In this document: piece by piece, positions 1 through 7,099 of the stretch | Layout of the letters: each line of letters starts with the position of its first letter | Numbering within the stretch: position 1 is the first letter of the stretch | Source: CAISIP01 sp039934375 | Lineage (GTDB): Bacteria > Pseudomonadota > Gammaproteobacteria > Burkholderiales > Burkholderiaceae_C | Direction: 5' to 3' | Length of the DNA stretch: 14,176 nt | Assembly: GCA_039934375.1 (NCBI GenBank) | Contig: JBDTMH010000108.1 | Location: 1-14,176 of the forward strand | Notes under the pieces: generated by a model | Told to the model about the DNA's origin: nothing | Database searches by the model: none | Seen by the model: the letters and a program-made list of their open reading frames with translations, nothing else | Position numbers and translations under genes: made by a program

Positions 1-1
1 G

Positions 2-193
2 CAGCGCCGCACCCGCGCACTGATCCGCGGCGACATGCCCGATCCGGACACCATCGGCACCGGTTGCCGTTTTGCCAGTCGCTGTCCGCATGTGTTGCCG
101 CGTTGCCAGCTCGAAGACCCGCAGCTGACAAGCCTGCAAGACGGCCAGCAGGTGGCTTGCCTGCGGGTGGCCGACGGCAGTCTGCCGGCCTGA
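2..193 (+). CDS. Oligopeptide/dipeptide ABC transporter ATP-binding protein, C-terminal fragment
   Basis: This is the last 63 codons of a gene that starts upstream of the window and ends with TGA at 191-193. The visible part is the oligo_HPY-type tail found at the C-terminus of OppD/OppF and DppD/DppF ATPases: the run GCRFASRCPHVLPRC, then a final cysteine in VACL. The four cysteines (C22, C28, C35 and C53 of the fragment) follow the spacing of this tail, which binds an iron-sulfur cluster in some family members. The Walker motifs lie outside the window. The protein would energise import of peptides or similar solutes at the cytoplasmic face of the inner membrane. The M81 peptidase gene starts 40 bases downstream on the same strand, so an operon is likely. 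Whether it is the D-type or F-type subunit cannot be told. Confidence 0.88.
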   Translation, partial: QRRTRALIRGDMPDPDTIGTGCRFASRCPHVLPRCQLEDPQLTSLQDGQQVACLRVADGSLPA

Positions 194-233
194 ACATCCA
201 CCCGTGTCCAACCCTACGCACAAAGGAAGCACC

Positions 234-1736
234 ATGTCGAAGAAGCCCCGGATCCTGGTTGCCGAATGCATGCAGGAGATCTCGTCGTTCAATCCGCTGC
301 AGTCCGAATACAGCAACTTTCACATTGAACGCGGCCCCCAGATGCTGGCGCAAAAGGGCCTCAACACCGGGCTGGGTGGTGCGCTGGAGGTGTTCGACGA
401 CGTCGGCGTCGAGCCGGTGCTGACGATCTCCGCGCGCGCCGGATCGGCCGGCCTGTTGTCCCGGCCTGGCTGGAACCGCCTGATGGGCGAGGTGATGGAG
501 GCAATCGCCGCAGAGGCCGGCAGTGGCATTGATGGCGTGTATTTTTCGCTGCATGGCGCAATGGCCGCTGATGGCGAGCTCGACCCGGAAGGTCATCTGC
601 TCACCGAGACGCGCAAGCTGGTCGGCCCGGATGTGCCGATCGTGATCACGCTGGACCTGCACGGCATCTTGACCGACCGGATGTTGCGTCAGATCGACGG
701 TCTGGCGATCTACCATACCTATCCGCATGTGGACTTCGCGTCTACCGGTGCACGCGCTGCGCGGGTGCTGCATCGGCTGGTTACGGACAAGACAATACGC
801 CCCACGATTGCGCGGGTGACGATACCGGCGCTGGTGCGGGGCGACGAGCTGATCACCAAGTCTGGTTGTTACGGCTCGCTGATTCGCGAGGCACGTCGCA
901 TGGAACTGGAGGGCGTGGCGATGTCGGCCGGCATCATGATCGGCAACCCGTTCACCGATGTGCCCGAATTGTGTTGCCAGGTGATCGTCGCGACCGACGG
1001 CGATGGCGCTGCCGCGCAAAGCGAAGCGCTGAAGCTGGCGCACGAGTTCTGGCCGTTGCGCCAGCGCATGCAGGGCAAGTTCAGCAGCCTGGAGCGCGCG
1101 ATCGCACAGGCCCGCTCCATCCCGGGGCCGGTGCTCTTCACCGATGCGGCAGACGCCACCTCGTCCGGGGCCACGGGCGACTCCAACCTGATCCTGCAAG
1201 GCCTGCGCCATGCGCATTACCCGAAGAAGGTGCTGGCGCAGATCGTCGACCCCCAGGCTGCCGCCGCCGCGCACCGGGCCGGCGTCGGCGCCACGGTGAA
1301 TGTGACGCTGGGCGGCGCGATCGATCCGGCGCGCTTTACGCCGATGCCGGTCACGGCGCACGTCAAGCTGCTGTCGGACGGGCAGGCGCGGCTGGAGACG
1401 ATGAAGATCGGGCTCGACGCCGGCCCCACGGCGGTACTGACCTGGGACAACGTCACCGTCGTCGTGTTCAGCAAGACGCTGAGCCTGTTCGACCGCGCGA
1501 TGTATTTCGCCAACGGCCTGAATCCGCAGGATTTCGATCTCATCGTCGTCAAGTCGCCGCACACCGAGCACCACATGTACGAGGCCTGGTCCGATTGCAA
1601 CTTCAATGTCGACGTGCCTGGTGCCACCTCGGCCAACCTGCCCACGCTGGGCCACACCATCTGTGCCCGGCCGATGTATCCGCTGGATGCGCAGGTATCG
1701 TTCGACCCCCGGGCAGTGATCTACCAGCGGCCATGA
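234..1736 (+). CDS. M81 family metallopeptidase (MlrC-like)
   Basis: A 500-residue protein of the M81/MlrC family, whose founding member completes breakdown of the cyclic peptide microcystin in sphingomonads; most family members have unknown substrates. The N-terminal domain (about 1-290) shows SLHGAM (105-110), DLH (141-143) and YPHVD (163-167), which supply the conserved Asp and His residues expected to bind zinc. The C-terminal MlrC domain (about 298-490) shows DAADATSSGATGD, VVKS (438-441) and ARPMYPLD (478-485). The usual N-terminal motif of the family, close to (H/Q)ETNTF, appears here as QEISSF. I chose the ATG at 234 because AAGGAAG lies a few bases upstream; an ATG at 204 in the same frame would add ten residues of poor character. 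There is no signal peptide, so it is probably cytoplasmic. It sits behind a peptide ABC transporter gene, which fits a role on an imported peptide or amide. Confidence 0.9.
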   Translation: MSKKPRILVAECMQEISSFNPLQSEYSNFHIERGPQMLAQKGLNTGLGGALEVFDDVGVEPVLTISARAGSAGLLSRPGWNRLMGEVMEAIAAEAGSGIDGVYFSLHGAMAADGELDPEGHLLTETRKLVGPDVPIVITLDLHGILTDRMLRQIDGLAIYHTYPHVDFASTGARAARVLHRLVTDKTIRPTIARVTIPALVRGDELITKSGCYGSLIREARRMELEGVAMSAGIMIGNPFTDVPELCCQVIVATDGDGAAAQSEALKLAHEFWPLRQRMQGKFSSLERAIAQARSIPGPVLFTDAADATSSGATGDSNLILQGLRHAHYPKKVLAQIVDPQAAAAAHRAGVGATVNVTLGGAIDPARFTPMPVTAHVKLLSDGQARLETMKIGLDAGPTAVLTWDNVTVVVFSKTLSLFDRAMYFANGLNPQDFDLIVVKSPHTEHHMYEAWSDCNFNVDVPGATSANLPTLGHTICARPMYPLDAQVSFDPRAVIYQRP

Positions 1737-1811
1737 CACGCCGATCCGGCCAGACCATGCAACTCGGCGTCGCGCGAATTCTCAGGCGCCGCCCCGTCCG
1801 GAGCTTGCGCC

Positions 1812-2993
1812 ATGCTGATTGAATCGGTCGACTTCTTCTACCTCTCCATGCCCGAGGTCACGCTCGAGGCCGATGGCAGCCAGGACGCGCTGCTGGTGCG
1901 GGTGGCCGCCGGCGGCCATGTCGGTTTTGGTGAATGCGAGGCCGCACCGCTACCGTCGATCGCGGCCTTCGTGTGCCCTCTGTCGCACGGCGCCTGCCAG
2001 CCGGTCAGCGCGTCGGTGCTGGGCCGGGCGCTGAACGACACGGCGGATATTGCCGCCATCGCCGCCGACGTGGGCTACAACAGCATGGACGTGTTGCAGG
2101 CTGCGCACACCTTCTCGGGCATCGAGATGGCCTTGTGGGACATTCTGGGCAAGGCCCGCGGTGAGCCGGTATGGCGGCTGCTGGGATACGACGCCAGCCA
2201 CGCAAAGACGCCGTACGCCTCACTGTTGTTCGGTGACGATCCGCAGCAAACGCTGGCGCGCGCGCGCACCGCCATGGCAGACGGATTCACGGCGGCCAAG
2301 TTCGGTTGGGGGCCGATCGGTCGGGGCACGCCGCAGCAGGACGCGGAGCATGTGATGGCGGCGCGTGAGGCATTGGGTCCCGACGGCATTCTGCTGGTTG
2401 ATGTCGGACAGATCTTCGGCGAAGACGTTGCGCGTGCGGCCGCGCGATTGCCGGCGCTGGAGGCGGCAGGCGTGGTGTGGCTGGAGGAGCCCTTTCACGC
2501 CAGCGCCTTGCAGGAATACCGTGCGCTGGCGCGGCAATGCCGCTCGCTGCGCCTGGCCGGTGGCGAAGGCGCCCACAACCCGTCGATGGCGCGCCAGCTG
2601 ATCGACTACGGCGGCATCGGCTTCGTGCAGATCGATTGCGGCCGTATCGGTGGTATCGGTCCGGCCAAACAGGTGGCTGATTACGCGGTGGCAAAAGGCG
2701 TGACTTATGTGAACCACACCTTCACGTCGCATCTGGCGCTGAGCGCGTCGCTGCAACCGTTCGCCGGGCTGGCCGAGCACCGTATCTGCGAATACCCGGC
2801 CGCGCCCAAGGCGCTGGCGGTCGAGCTCACAAGCAATCATCTGCTGCGCGATGCAGCGGGCCAGATCCGGGCGCCCAACGCGCCTGGGCTTGGCATGGCG
2901 ATCAATGCCGACGCAGCGCGCCGCTATCAGCTCGATACCGAGTTGCGCGTGGGCGGCAAGCTGTTGTACCGCTCGCCGGTCTTTGCGGACTGA
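1812..2993 (+). CDS. Mandelate racemase/muconate lactonizing enzyme family protein (enolase superfamily)
   Basis: A 393-residue enzyme with the two-part enolase-superfamily layout: an N-terminal capping domain (about 1-125) and a TIM-type barrel (about 130-365). Likely Mg2+ ligands are D197 (in LLVDVGQ), E225 (in WLEEP) and E252 (in GGEGAHN). Candidate acid/base residues are K163 (AAKFGWG), aligning with the second lysine of the racemase K-x-K motif, and the D275/H302 pair (QIDCGRIGGI and YVNHTFTSH). This is the mandelate racemase pattern, so the reaction should begin by removing a proton alpha to a carboxylate, giving racemisation, dehydration or cycloisomerisation. The substrate cannot be read from sequence. 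The first K of K-x-K is A161 and the Asn usually found after the first Asp is absent. ATG at 1812 is preceded by GGAG at 1800-1803. The gap to the M81 gene is 75 bases, so co-transcription is plausible. Confidence 0.9.
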   Translation: MLIESVDFFYLSMPEVTLEADGSQDALLVRVAAGGHVGFGECEAAPLPSIAAFVCPLSHGACQPVSASVLGRALNDTADIAAIAADVGYNSMDVLQAAHTFSGIEMALWDILGKARGEPVWRLLGYDASHAKTPYASLLFGDDPQQTLARARTAMADGFTAAKFGWGPIGRGTPQQDAEHVMAAREALGPDGILLVDVGQIFGEDVARAAARLPALEAAGVVWLEEPFHASALQEYRALARQCRSLRLAGGEGAHNPSMARQLIDYGGIGFVQIDCGRIGGIGPAKQVADYAVAKGVTYVNHTFTSHLALSASLQPFAGLAEHRICEYPAAPKALAVELTSNHLLRDAAGQIRAPNAPGLGMAINADAARRYQLDTELRVGGKLLYRSPVFAD

Positions 2994-3008
2994 AGCAAGG
3001 CTTGTCCA

Positions 3009-3020
3009 GCGGCCGGCCGC
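3009..3020. repeat. 12-bp perfect palindrome after the enolase-superfamily gene
   Basis: The sequence GCGGCCGGCCGC reads the same on both strands. It starts 15 bases after the stop codon of the preceding gene and ends about 50 bases before the glycosylase ATG. It has no loop and no following run of T, so it is not a standard intrinsic terminator. It may be a chance product of high GC content. Confidence 0.4.
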
Positions 3021-3073
3021 CGGGTCATGTTTGTTGCCTGCCTTCCAGTGCCCATTCCCGTAGCGTTGCCAAC

Positions 3074-3634
3074 ATGACGGCCGGCATCGGCGTCGACGCA
3101 GCACGTGTCCAGGGATTCGCGCCGATCGCGGGTGCCGACGCGCGCGTGCTGGTGCTGGGCAGCATGCCCGGCGTGGCGTCGCTGCGGTTGCAGCAGTATT
3201 ACGGCCATTCGCGCAATGGCTTCTGGCCCATCATGGCGGGCCTGTTCGCATTCGACGCGCAATTGCCTTATGCGCAGCGGGTGCTGGCGCTGCAGGCGCA
3301 TGGCGTCGCGGTCTGGGACGTGCTGGATCGCTGCACGCGCCCCGGCAGTTTGGATTCGGCCATCGAAGCCGACAGCGTGGTTCCGAACGACTTTGCTGGC
3401 TTCTTGCGGCAACACCGTGCCATCTCGCGCATCTGCTTCAACGGCGCGACCGCCGCCACCTTGTTCCGCCGCCATGTGGCCCCGCACGTCACGTTGGCGC
3501 CGGAGCTGCAGCTGATCCGCCTGCCCTCGACCAGTCCGGCCCATGCCGGTATGCCCCTGGCTGACAAGCTGCGGGCGTGGCAGGTGGTCCGACCGGAACA
3601 GCCCGGTGGTGGACCTGGCGCCGCCCGGCGATAG
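3074..3634 (+). CDS. DNA-deoxyinosine glycosylase (uracil-DNA glycosylase superfamily)
   Basis: A 186-residue protein with the marks of the UDG-superfamily group annotated as DNA-deoxyinosine (hypoxanthine) glycosylase: VLGSMPGVASLRLQ (about 27-40), YYGHSRNGFWPIM (42-54), AVWDVLDRCTRPGSLDSAI (79-97), NGATAA (123-128) and the C-terminal loop LPSTSPAHA (150-158). The family removes hypoxanthine, the deamination product of adenine, from DNA to begin base excision repair; activity on uracil varies between members. I chose ATG at 3074 because recognisable family sequence begins about a dozen residues later. A TTG at 3002 in the same frame would add an unconvincing leader. The ribosome site is weak. 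It lies 80 bases behind the enolase-superfamily gene and converges with glcB, so it may be the last gene of the operon or have its own promoter. Confidence 0.85.
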   Translation: MTAGIGVDAARVQGFAPIAGADARVLVLGSMPGVASLRLQQYYGHSRNGFWPIMAGLFAFDAQLPYAQRVLALQAHGVAVWDVLDRCTRPGSLDSAIEADSVVPNDFAGFLRQHRAISRICFNGATAATLFRRHVAPHVTLAPELQLIRLPSTSPAHAGMPLADKLRAWQVVRPEQPGGGPGAARR

Positions 3635-3744
3635 TTGCGGCGGGGCTGCGCACGGGTGGCGCAAAAAATGGTACCCGCAGCTGCCTTGGGGCGAACGCAG
3701 CAGCGGCGCCATCGCCGCCGGTCAGGCAGTGCCGGACTCTCGCG
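3635..3744. other. Intergenic region between convergent genes
   Basis: These 110 bases separate the glycosylase stop from the glcB stop. They contain a 6-bp inverted repeat with a 4-base loop (GCGGCG at 3703-3708, CGCCGC at 3713-3718) and an A-run at 3663-3668, but no hairpin directly followed by T on either strand. I see no gene. Termination from both sides is expected here, but I cannot point to a convincing intrinsic terminator. Confidence 0.5.
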
Positions 3745-5973
3745 TCAGGCCGCCCCCGCCTTCACCTTCAATCGCCACGCATGCAAAAGCGGCTCGGTAT
3801 ACCCGCCGGGCTGTTCCACCCCCTTGACCACGAGGTCGCTCGCTGCCTGAAACGCGGCGCCTTGCGGGTTGCTGCTCATTGGCGTGTACAGGCTGTCGCC
3901 GGCATTCTGCTTGTCGACCACGTTGGCCATGCGTTTGAAGGTGGCGCGCACCTGAGCCTTGCTGACCACGCCATGCAGCAACCAGTTGGCCATGTGCTGG
4001 CTCGAGATGCGCAGCGTGGCGCGGTCTTCCATCAGGCCGACGTTGTGGATGTCGGGCACCTTGGAGCAGCCGATTCCCTGGTCGATCCAGCGCACCACAT
4101 AACCCAGGATGCCCTGGGCGTTGTTGTCGAGTTCCTGCTGCTTCTCGGCGTCGCTCCACGTGGGCGTGCGCACGACGGGGATGGTCAGCAGATCGTTCAG
4201 GATGGCGTCGCGCTGTGCCAGTGGGTCGCCGGCCGCAGCATCCTTTTCCATCTGCTTTTGCACATCCGCCACCAGTACCTGGTGGTAATGCAGCGCATGC
4301 AGTGTGGCGCCGGTCGGGCTGGGCACCCAGGCGGTGTTGGCGCCGGCCTTGGGGTGTGCGATTTTCTGCTTCAGCATGTCGGCCATCAGGTCCGGCATGG
4401 CCCACATGCCCTTGCCGATCTGGGCTTTGCCGCGCAAACCGCAGGCCAGGCCGACCAGCACGTTGTTGCGCTCGTAGGCCTGGATCCAGGTACTGGTCTT
4501 CATGTCGCCCTTGCGCAGCACCGGGCCGGCCCACATGCAGCTGTGCATCTCGTCGCCGGTGCGGTCCAGGAAACCGGTGTTGATGAAGGCCACGCGGCTG
4601 GCGGCTGCGGCGATGCAGGCCTTGAGATTGATGCTGGTGCGCCGTTCCTCGTCCATGATGCCGAGCTTGACCGTGCTGTCCTTCAGGCCCAGAACCTGTT
4701 CCACACGGCCGAACAATTCACCGGCAAATGCGACTTCGGCCGGGCCGTGCATCTTGGGTTTGACGATATACACCGAGCCTTCGCGCGAGTTGCGCAGCGG
4801 CTGGCCGTCGGGGCCGACACCATGGCCTTGCAGGTCATGCAGGGCGATCGTGGTTGTGACCATCGCATCAAGAATGCCTTCGGGAATCTCGCGTTGCGTG
4901 CCATCGGCCGAGGTGTACAGGATCGCCGGGTTGGTCATCAGGTGGCCGACATTGCGCAGGAACATCAGCGAGCGCCCGTGCAGGCGCACTTCGCCGCCAG
5001 CCGCAGCGCGGTAGACGCGATCCGGGTTCAGGCCGCGGGTGAACGTCTTTCCTCCCTTGCTGACGTTTTCCGTCAGATCGCCCTTGAGGATGCCCAGCCA
5101 GTTGCGGTAACCCAGCACCTTGTCCTGCGCGTCCACCGCGGCCACCGAGTCTTCCAAGTCCAGGATGGTCGACAGCGCCGCCTCGAGCACCACATCGCTG
5201 ACGCCAGCGGCATCGACCGCACCGGTCGGCGTGCCCAGGTCGATCCGGATGTCGATGTGCAGTCCGTTGTGTTGCAGCAGCACCGATGCGGGGTAGGCCG
5301 CATCGCCCTGGTAGCCGATGAACTGTTTGGCGTTGCGCAGCACCGTCGTCGTGCCATTGGCCAGCGTCACTTGCAGCTGTCCGTCGACGATGGCATATCC
5401 GCTGCTGTCGACATGCGAGCCCGCCTTCAGCGGTGCGGTGCGGTCCAGCACGTGGCGCGCGTAGGCGATGACCCGGGCGCCGCGGATCGGGTTGTAAGGG
5501 CCTGAACGGGTCGCACCCGCGCTCTCGTCGATCGCGTCGGTGCCATACAACGCGTCGTACAGCGAACCCCAGCGCGCATTTGCGGCGTTGAGCGCATAAC
5601 GCGCATTGAGAATGGGCACCACCAGCTGCGGGCCGGCCTGCTGGGCCAGTTCGGCATCGACATTCTTCGTCGTTGCGCGCACCGTGGCCGGTTCCGGCAC
5701 CAGGTAACCGATGCGGGTCAGGAAGGCCCGGTACGCCTTCATCGCGCGGATCGGCCCCGGGTTGGCCTTGTGCCACTGGTCCAGCTCGGTCTGCAGACGC
5801 TCACGTTCGGCCAACAAGGCAGCATTCTTCGGCGCCAGGTCAGTGACGATGGCATCGAATCCGCGCCAGAACACGGCGCTGTCGACGCCGGTGCCCGGCA
5901 ACACCTGCTGTTCGATGAAGTCAAATAGTTCGGTCGCGATGTCCAGCTGGTGCATTCGGATGCGTGTGCTCAT
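3745..5973 (-). CDS. glcB: Malate synthase G
   Basis: A 742-residue cytoplasmic enzyme that condenses glyoxylate with acetyl-CoA to give malate and CoA; E. coli GlcB is about 720 residues. Residues matching the known active site are R340 (LMFLRNVGHLM), E442 (IMDEERR), D470 (NTGFLDRTGDE) as the second metal ligand, C636 (GIGCSKVPD) and D650 (MEDRATLR), the catalytic base. These match E. coli R338, E427, D455, C617 and D631 with steady offsets. Motifs run in the expected order from end to end, with no frameshift. The ATG at 5971-5973 has GAGG on the minus strand at 5981-5984, a good ribosome site. The haloacid dehalogenase gene lies 34 bases upstream on the same strand, which suggests co-transcription. 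None of the usual glcDEF glycolate oxidase genes is nearby. Confidence 0.97.
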   Translation of the reverse strand: MSTRIRMHQLDIATELFDFIEQQVLPGTGVDSAVFWRGFDAIVTDLAPKNAALLAERERLQTELDQWHKANPGPIRAMKAYRAFLTRIGYLVPEPATVRATTKNVDAELAQQAGPQLVVPILNARYALNAANARWGSLYDALYGTDAIDESAGATRSGPYNPIRGARVIAYARHVLDRTAPLKAGSHVDSSGYAIVDGQLQVTLANGTTTVLRNAKQFIGYQGDAAYPASVLLQHNGLHIDIRIDLGTPTGAVDAAGVSDVVLEAALSTILDLEDSVAAVDAQDKVLGYRNWLGILKGDLTENVSKGGKTFTRGLNPDRVYRAAAGGEVRLHGRSLMFLRNVGHLMTNPAILYTSADGTQREIPEGILDAMVTTTIALHDLQGHGVGPDGQPLRNSREGSVYIVKPKMHGPAEVAFAGELFGRVEQVLGLKDSTVKLGIMDEERRTSINLKACIAAAASRVAFINTGFLDRTGDEMHSCMWAGPVLRKGDMKTSTWIQAYERNNVLVGLACGLRGKAQIGKGMWAMPDLMADMLKQKIAHPKAGANTAWVPSPTGATLHALHYHQVLVADVQKQMEKDAAAGDPLAQRDAILNDLLTIPVVRTPTWSDAEKQQELDNNAQGILGYVVRWIDQGIGCSKVPDIHNVGLMEDRATLRISSQHMANWLLHGVVSKAQVRATFKRMANVVDKQNAGDSLYTPMSSNPQGAAFQAASDLVVKGVEQPGGYTEPLLHAWRLKVKAGAA

Positions 5974-6007
5974 GGGTTGCCCTCAGGAATATGGAATTTG
6001 AAAAAGA

Positions 6008-6706
6008 TCAGAAAAACTGGCGGACGTCGCGCAGCGAACTGCCGCTGTACGTGGGTTGGGTGCCCAGCTCCTCGAACGGCAGCTGGTAGCGGTTGACCCA
6101 CAGAGTCTGGTAACCGTACCAGGTGGCGGCCAGCGCGTCCCAGGCATTGCAGCTGACGAAGCCGATCTGCCGGGCGCGCAAACCGGTGGCCTGTTCGCCC
6201 AGTGCATAAGCCTCGGGGGCGGTCTTGTATTTGCGCACGGGGTCGACACTGATCACGTGGTCGAGCAGATCGGCCAGTCCAGCCGATTTGACCGCCAGGT
6301 TCAGCATCGCCGGGTCGCCATTGCTCAGGATGCCAGTGACGATGCCCCTTGCGCGCAGGCCCTGCAGCACCTCGCGGTTTTCCGGGAACGCACTGAGGCT
6401 GCGGTACTGGTTCATCAGGCGATCGACGCGCGCATCGAAATCCGGCAGGTCGGCATTGCCGGCGGGTGCCACCAGCTTCTTGACCGCGTACACCAGCGCA
6501 CTGCGGGTCAACTCCCAGAACGGCCGGTAGTGGGCACCGTCGTTGCTGGTCGTGACCAGGCGCGAGTATTCAATCTGCTTGTCGCGCCACAGCAGGCTCA
6601 GTGCATTGCCCTGGCCAGGAAACAGTTGTTCAGCCAGCAGCCCCACGCTGTAGACGTCAAACAAGGTGCCATAAGCGTCAAACAGGACGGCTTGCGGTTT
6701 TTCCAT
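6008..6706 (-). CDS. Haloacid dehalogenase, type II (L-2-haloacid dehalogenase)
   Basis: A 232-residue HAD-superfamily enzyme. It matches the full active-site set of L-2-haloacid dehalogenase from Pseudomonas sp. YL: D10 (nucleophile, in LFDAYGTLFD), T14, R41 (LLWRDKQIEY), S128 and N129 (ILSNGDP), K161 and Y167 (RKYKTAPEAYALG), and S185, N187 and D190 (FVSCNAWD). Known members displace halide from L-2-haloalkanoates through an Asp-ester intermediate, giving the D-2-hydroxyacid; haloacetates give glycolate. The complete set of nine residues favours this over a phosphatase role such as phosphoglycolate phosphatase. The only sensible start is the ATG at 6704-6706, since D10 must lie near the N-terminus. 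The purine-rich AGAGG touches the ATG directly, which is unusually close for a ribosome site. It is probably the first gene of an operon with glcB. Confidence 0.93.
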   Translation of the reverse strand: MEKPQAVLFDAYGTLFDVYSVGLLAEQLFPGQGNALSLLWRDKQIEYSRLVTTSNDGAHYRPFWELTRSALVYAVKKLVAPAGNADLPDFDARVDRLMNQYRSLSAFPENREVLQGLRARGIVTGILSNGDPAMLNLAVKSAGLADLLDHVISVDPVRKYKTAPEAYALGEQATGLRARQIGFVSCNAWDALAATWYGYQTLWVNRYQLPFEELGTQPTYSGSSLRDVRQFF

Positions 6707-7099
6707 CCTCTGACTGTATTCGATACTTTTCAGTTGATTAATATGGTTGAAGTCAGAAAATATGTGACAAAAATGAATTCAATGAACTGGTCGGACCGGG
6801 CCATCGGGCTTGTCTTCGCGGCTCCGGATAGCGCAGTCCAAGGCTGCACGGGGCCACGCGGCGGGTCCGCAGGCTCGGACGGGTACCATGCAAGCCCGAT
6901 GCCAGTGCCCGCGCAGGTGGCTTGCGCAGGGCGCACAATGTGCGATGGAGGGCAATTGCGCAAAATTAGTGCACATATGGCTGCGTCGCGAAGCACAACC
7001 CGGGAGGAGTTCGTGTACAAACAGCAGGAGCCGGGACTCGCTCCAAAAGCCCCAGTTGGTGTATTGGCGCGTGCCCGGTGAACCGGTAAAACTTTTTCG
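6707..7099. promoter_or_regulatory. Divergent intergenic region between the dehalogenase-glcB operon and the DUF1631 gene
   Basis: These 393 bases should hold the promoters of both flanking transcription units. The left part (about 6711-6785) is clearly AT-rich compared with the rest of the window. On the minus strand it contains TTGTCA (6765-6770 on the + strand), five of six bases like a -35 box, and CATATT (6740-6745), a weak -10 at a long 19-base spacing. The middle has an inverted repeat CGCAC-AAT-GTGCG (6932-6944) and the short palindromes TTGCGCAA (6956-6963) and GTGCAC. No reading frame here looks like a gene. The promoter reading is tentative. Confidence 0.45.

Noticed and set aside
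866..1822. 318-codon plus-strand frame inside the M81 gene
   Set aside because: It overlaps the M81 gene in another frame, is extremely Arg- and Gly-rich, and has no recognisable motif.
3703..3718. Hairpin between the convergent glycosylase and glcB genes as an intrinsic terminator
   Set aside because: The 6-bp stem is not followed by a T-run on either strand, and the nearby A-run at 3663-3668 is not next to a stem.
3577..5505. 642-codon open frame on the plus strand opposite glcB
   Set aside because: It is in the same codon-on-codon antisense register to a gene with a full set of malate synthase residues, and its own translation resembles nothing.
6056..7081. 341-codon plus-strand frame crossing the dehalogenase gene and the intergenic region
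   Set aside because: Most of it is antisense to the dehalogenase, and the part beyond 6707 has no domain or start site of its own.
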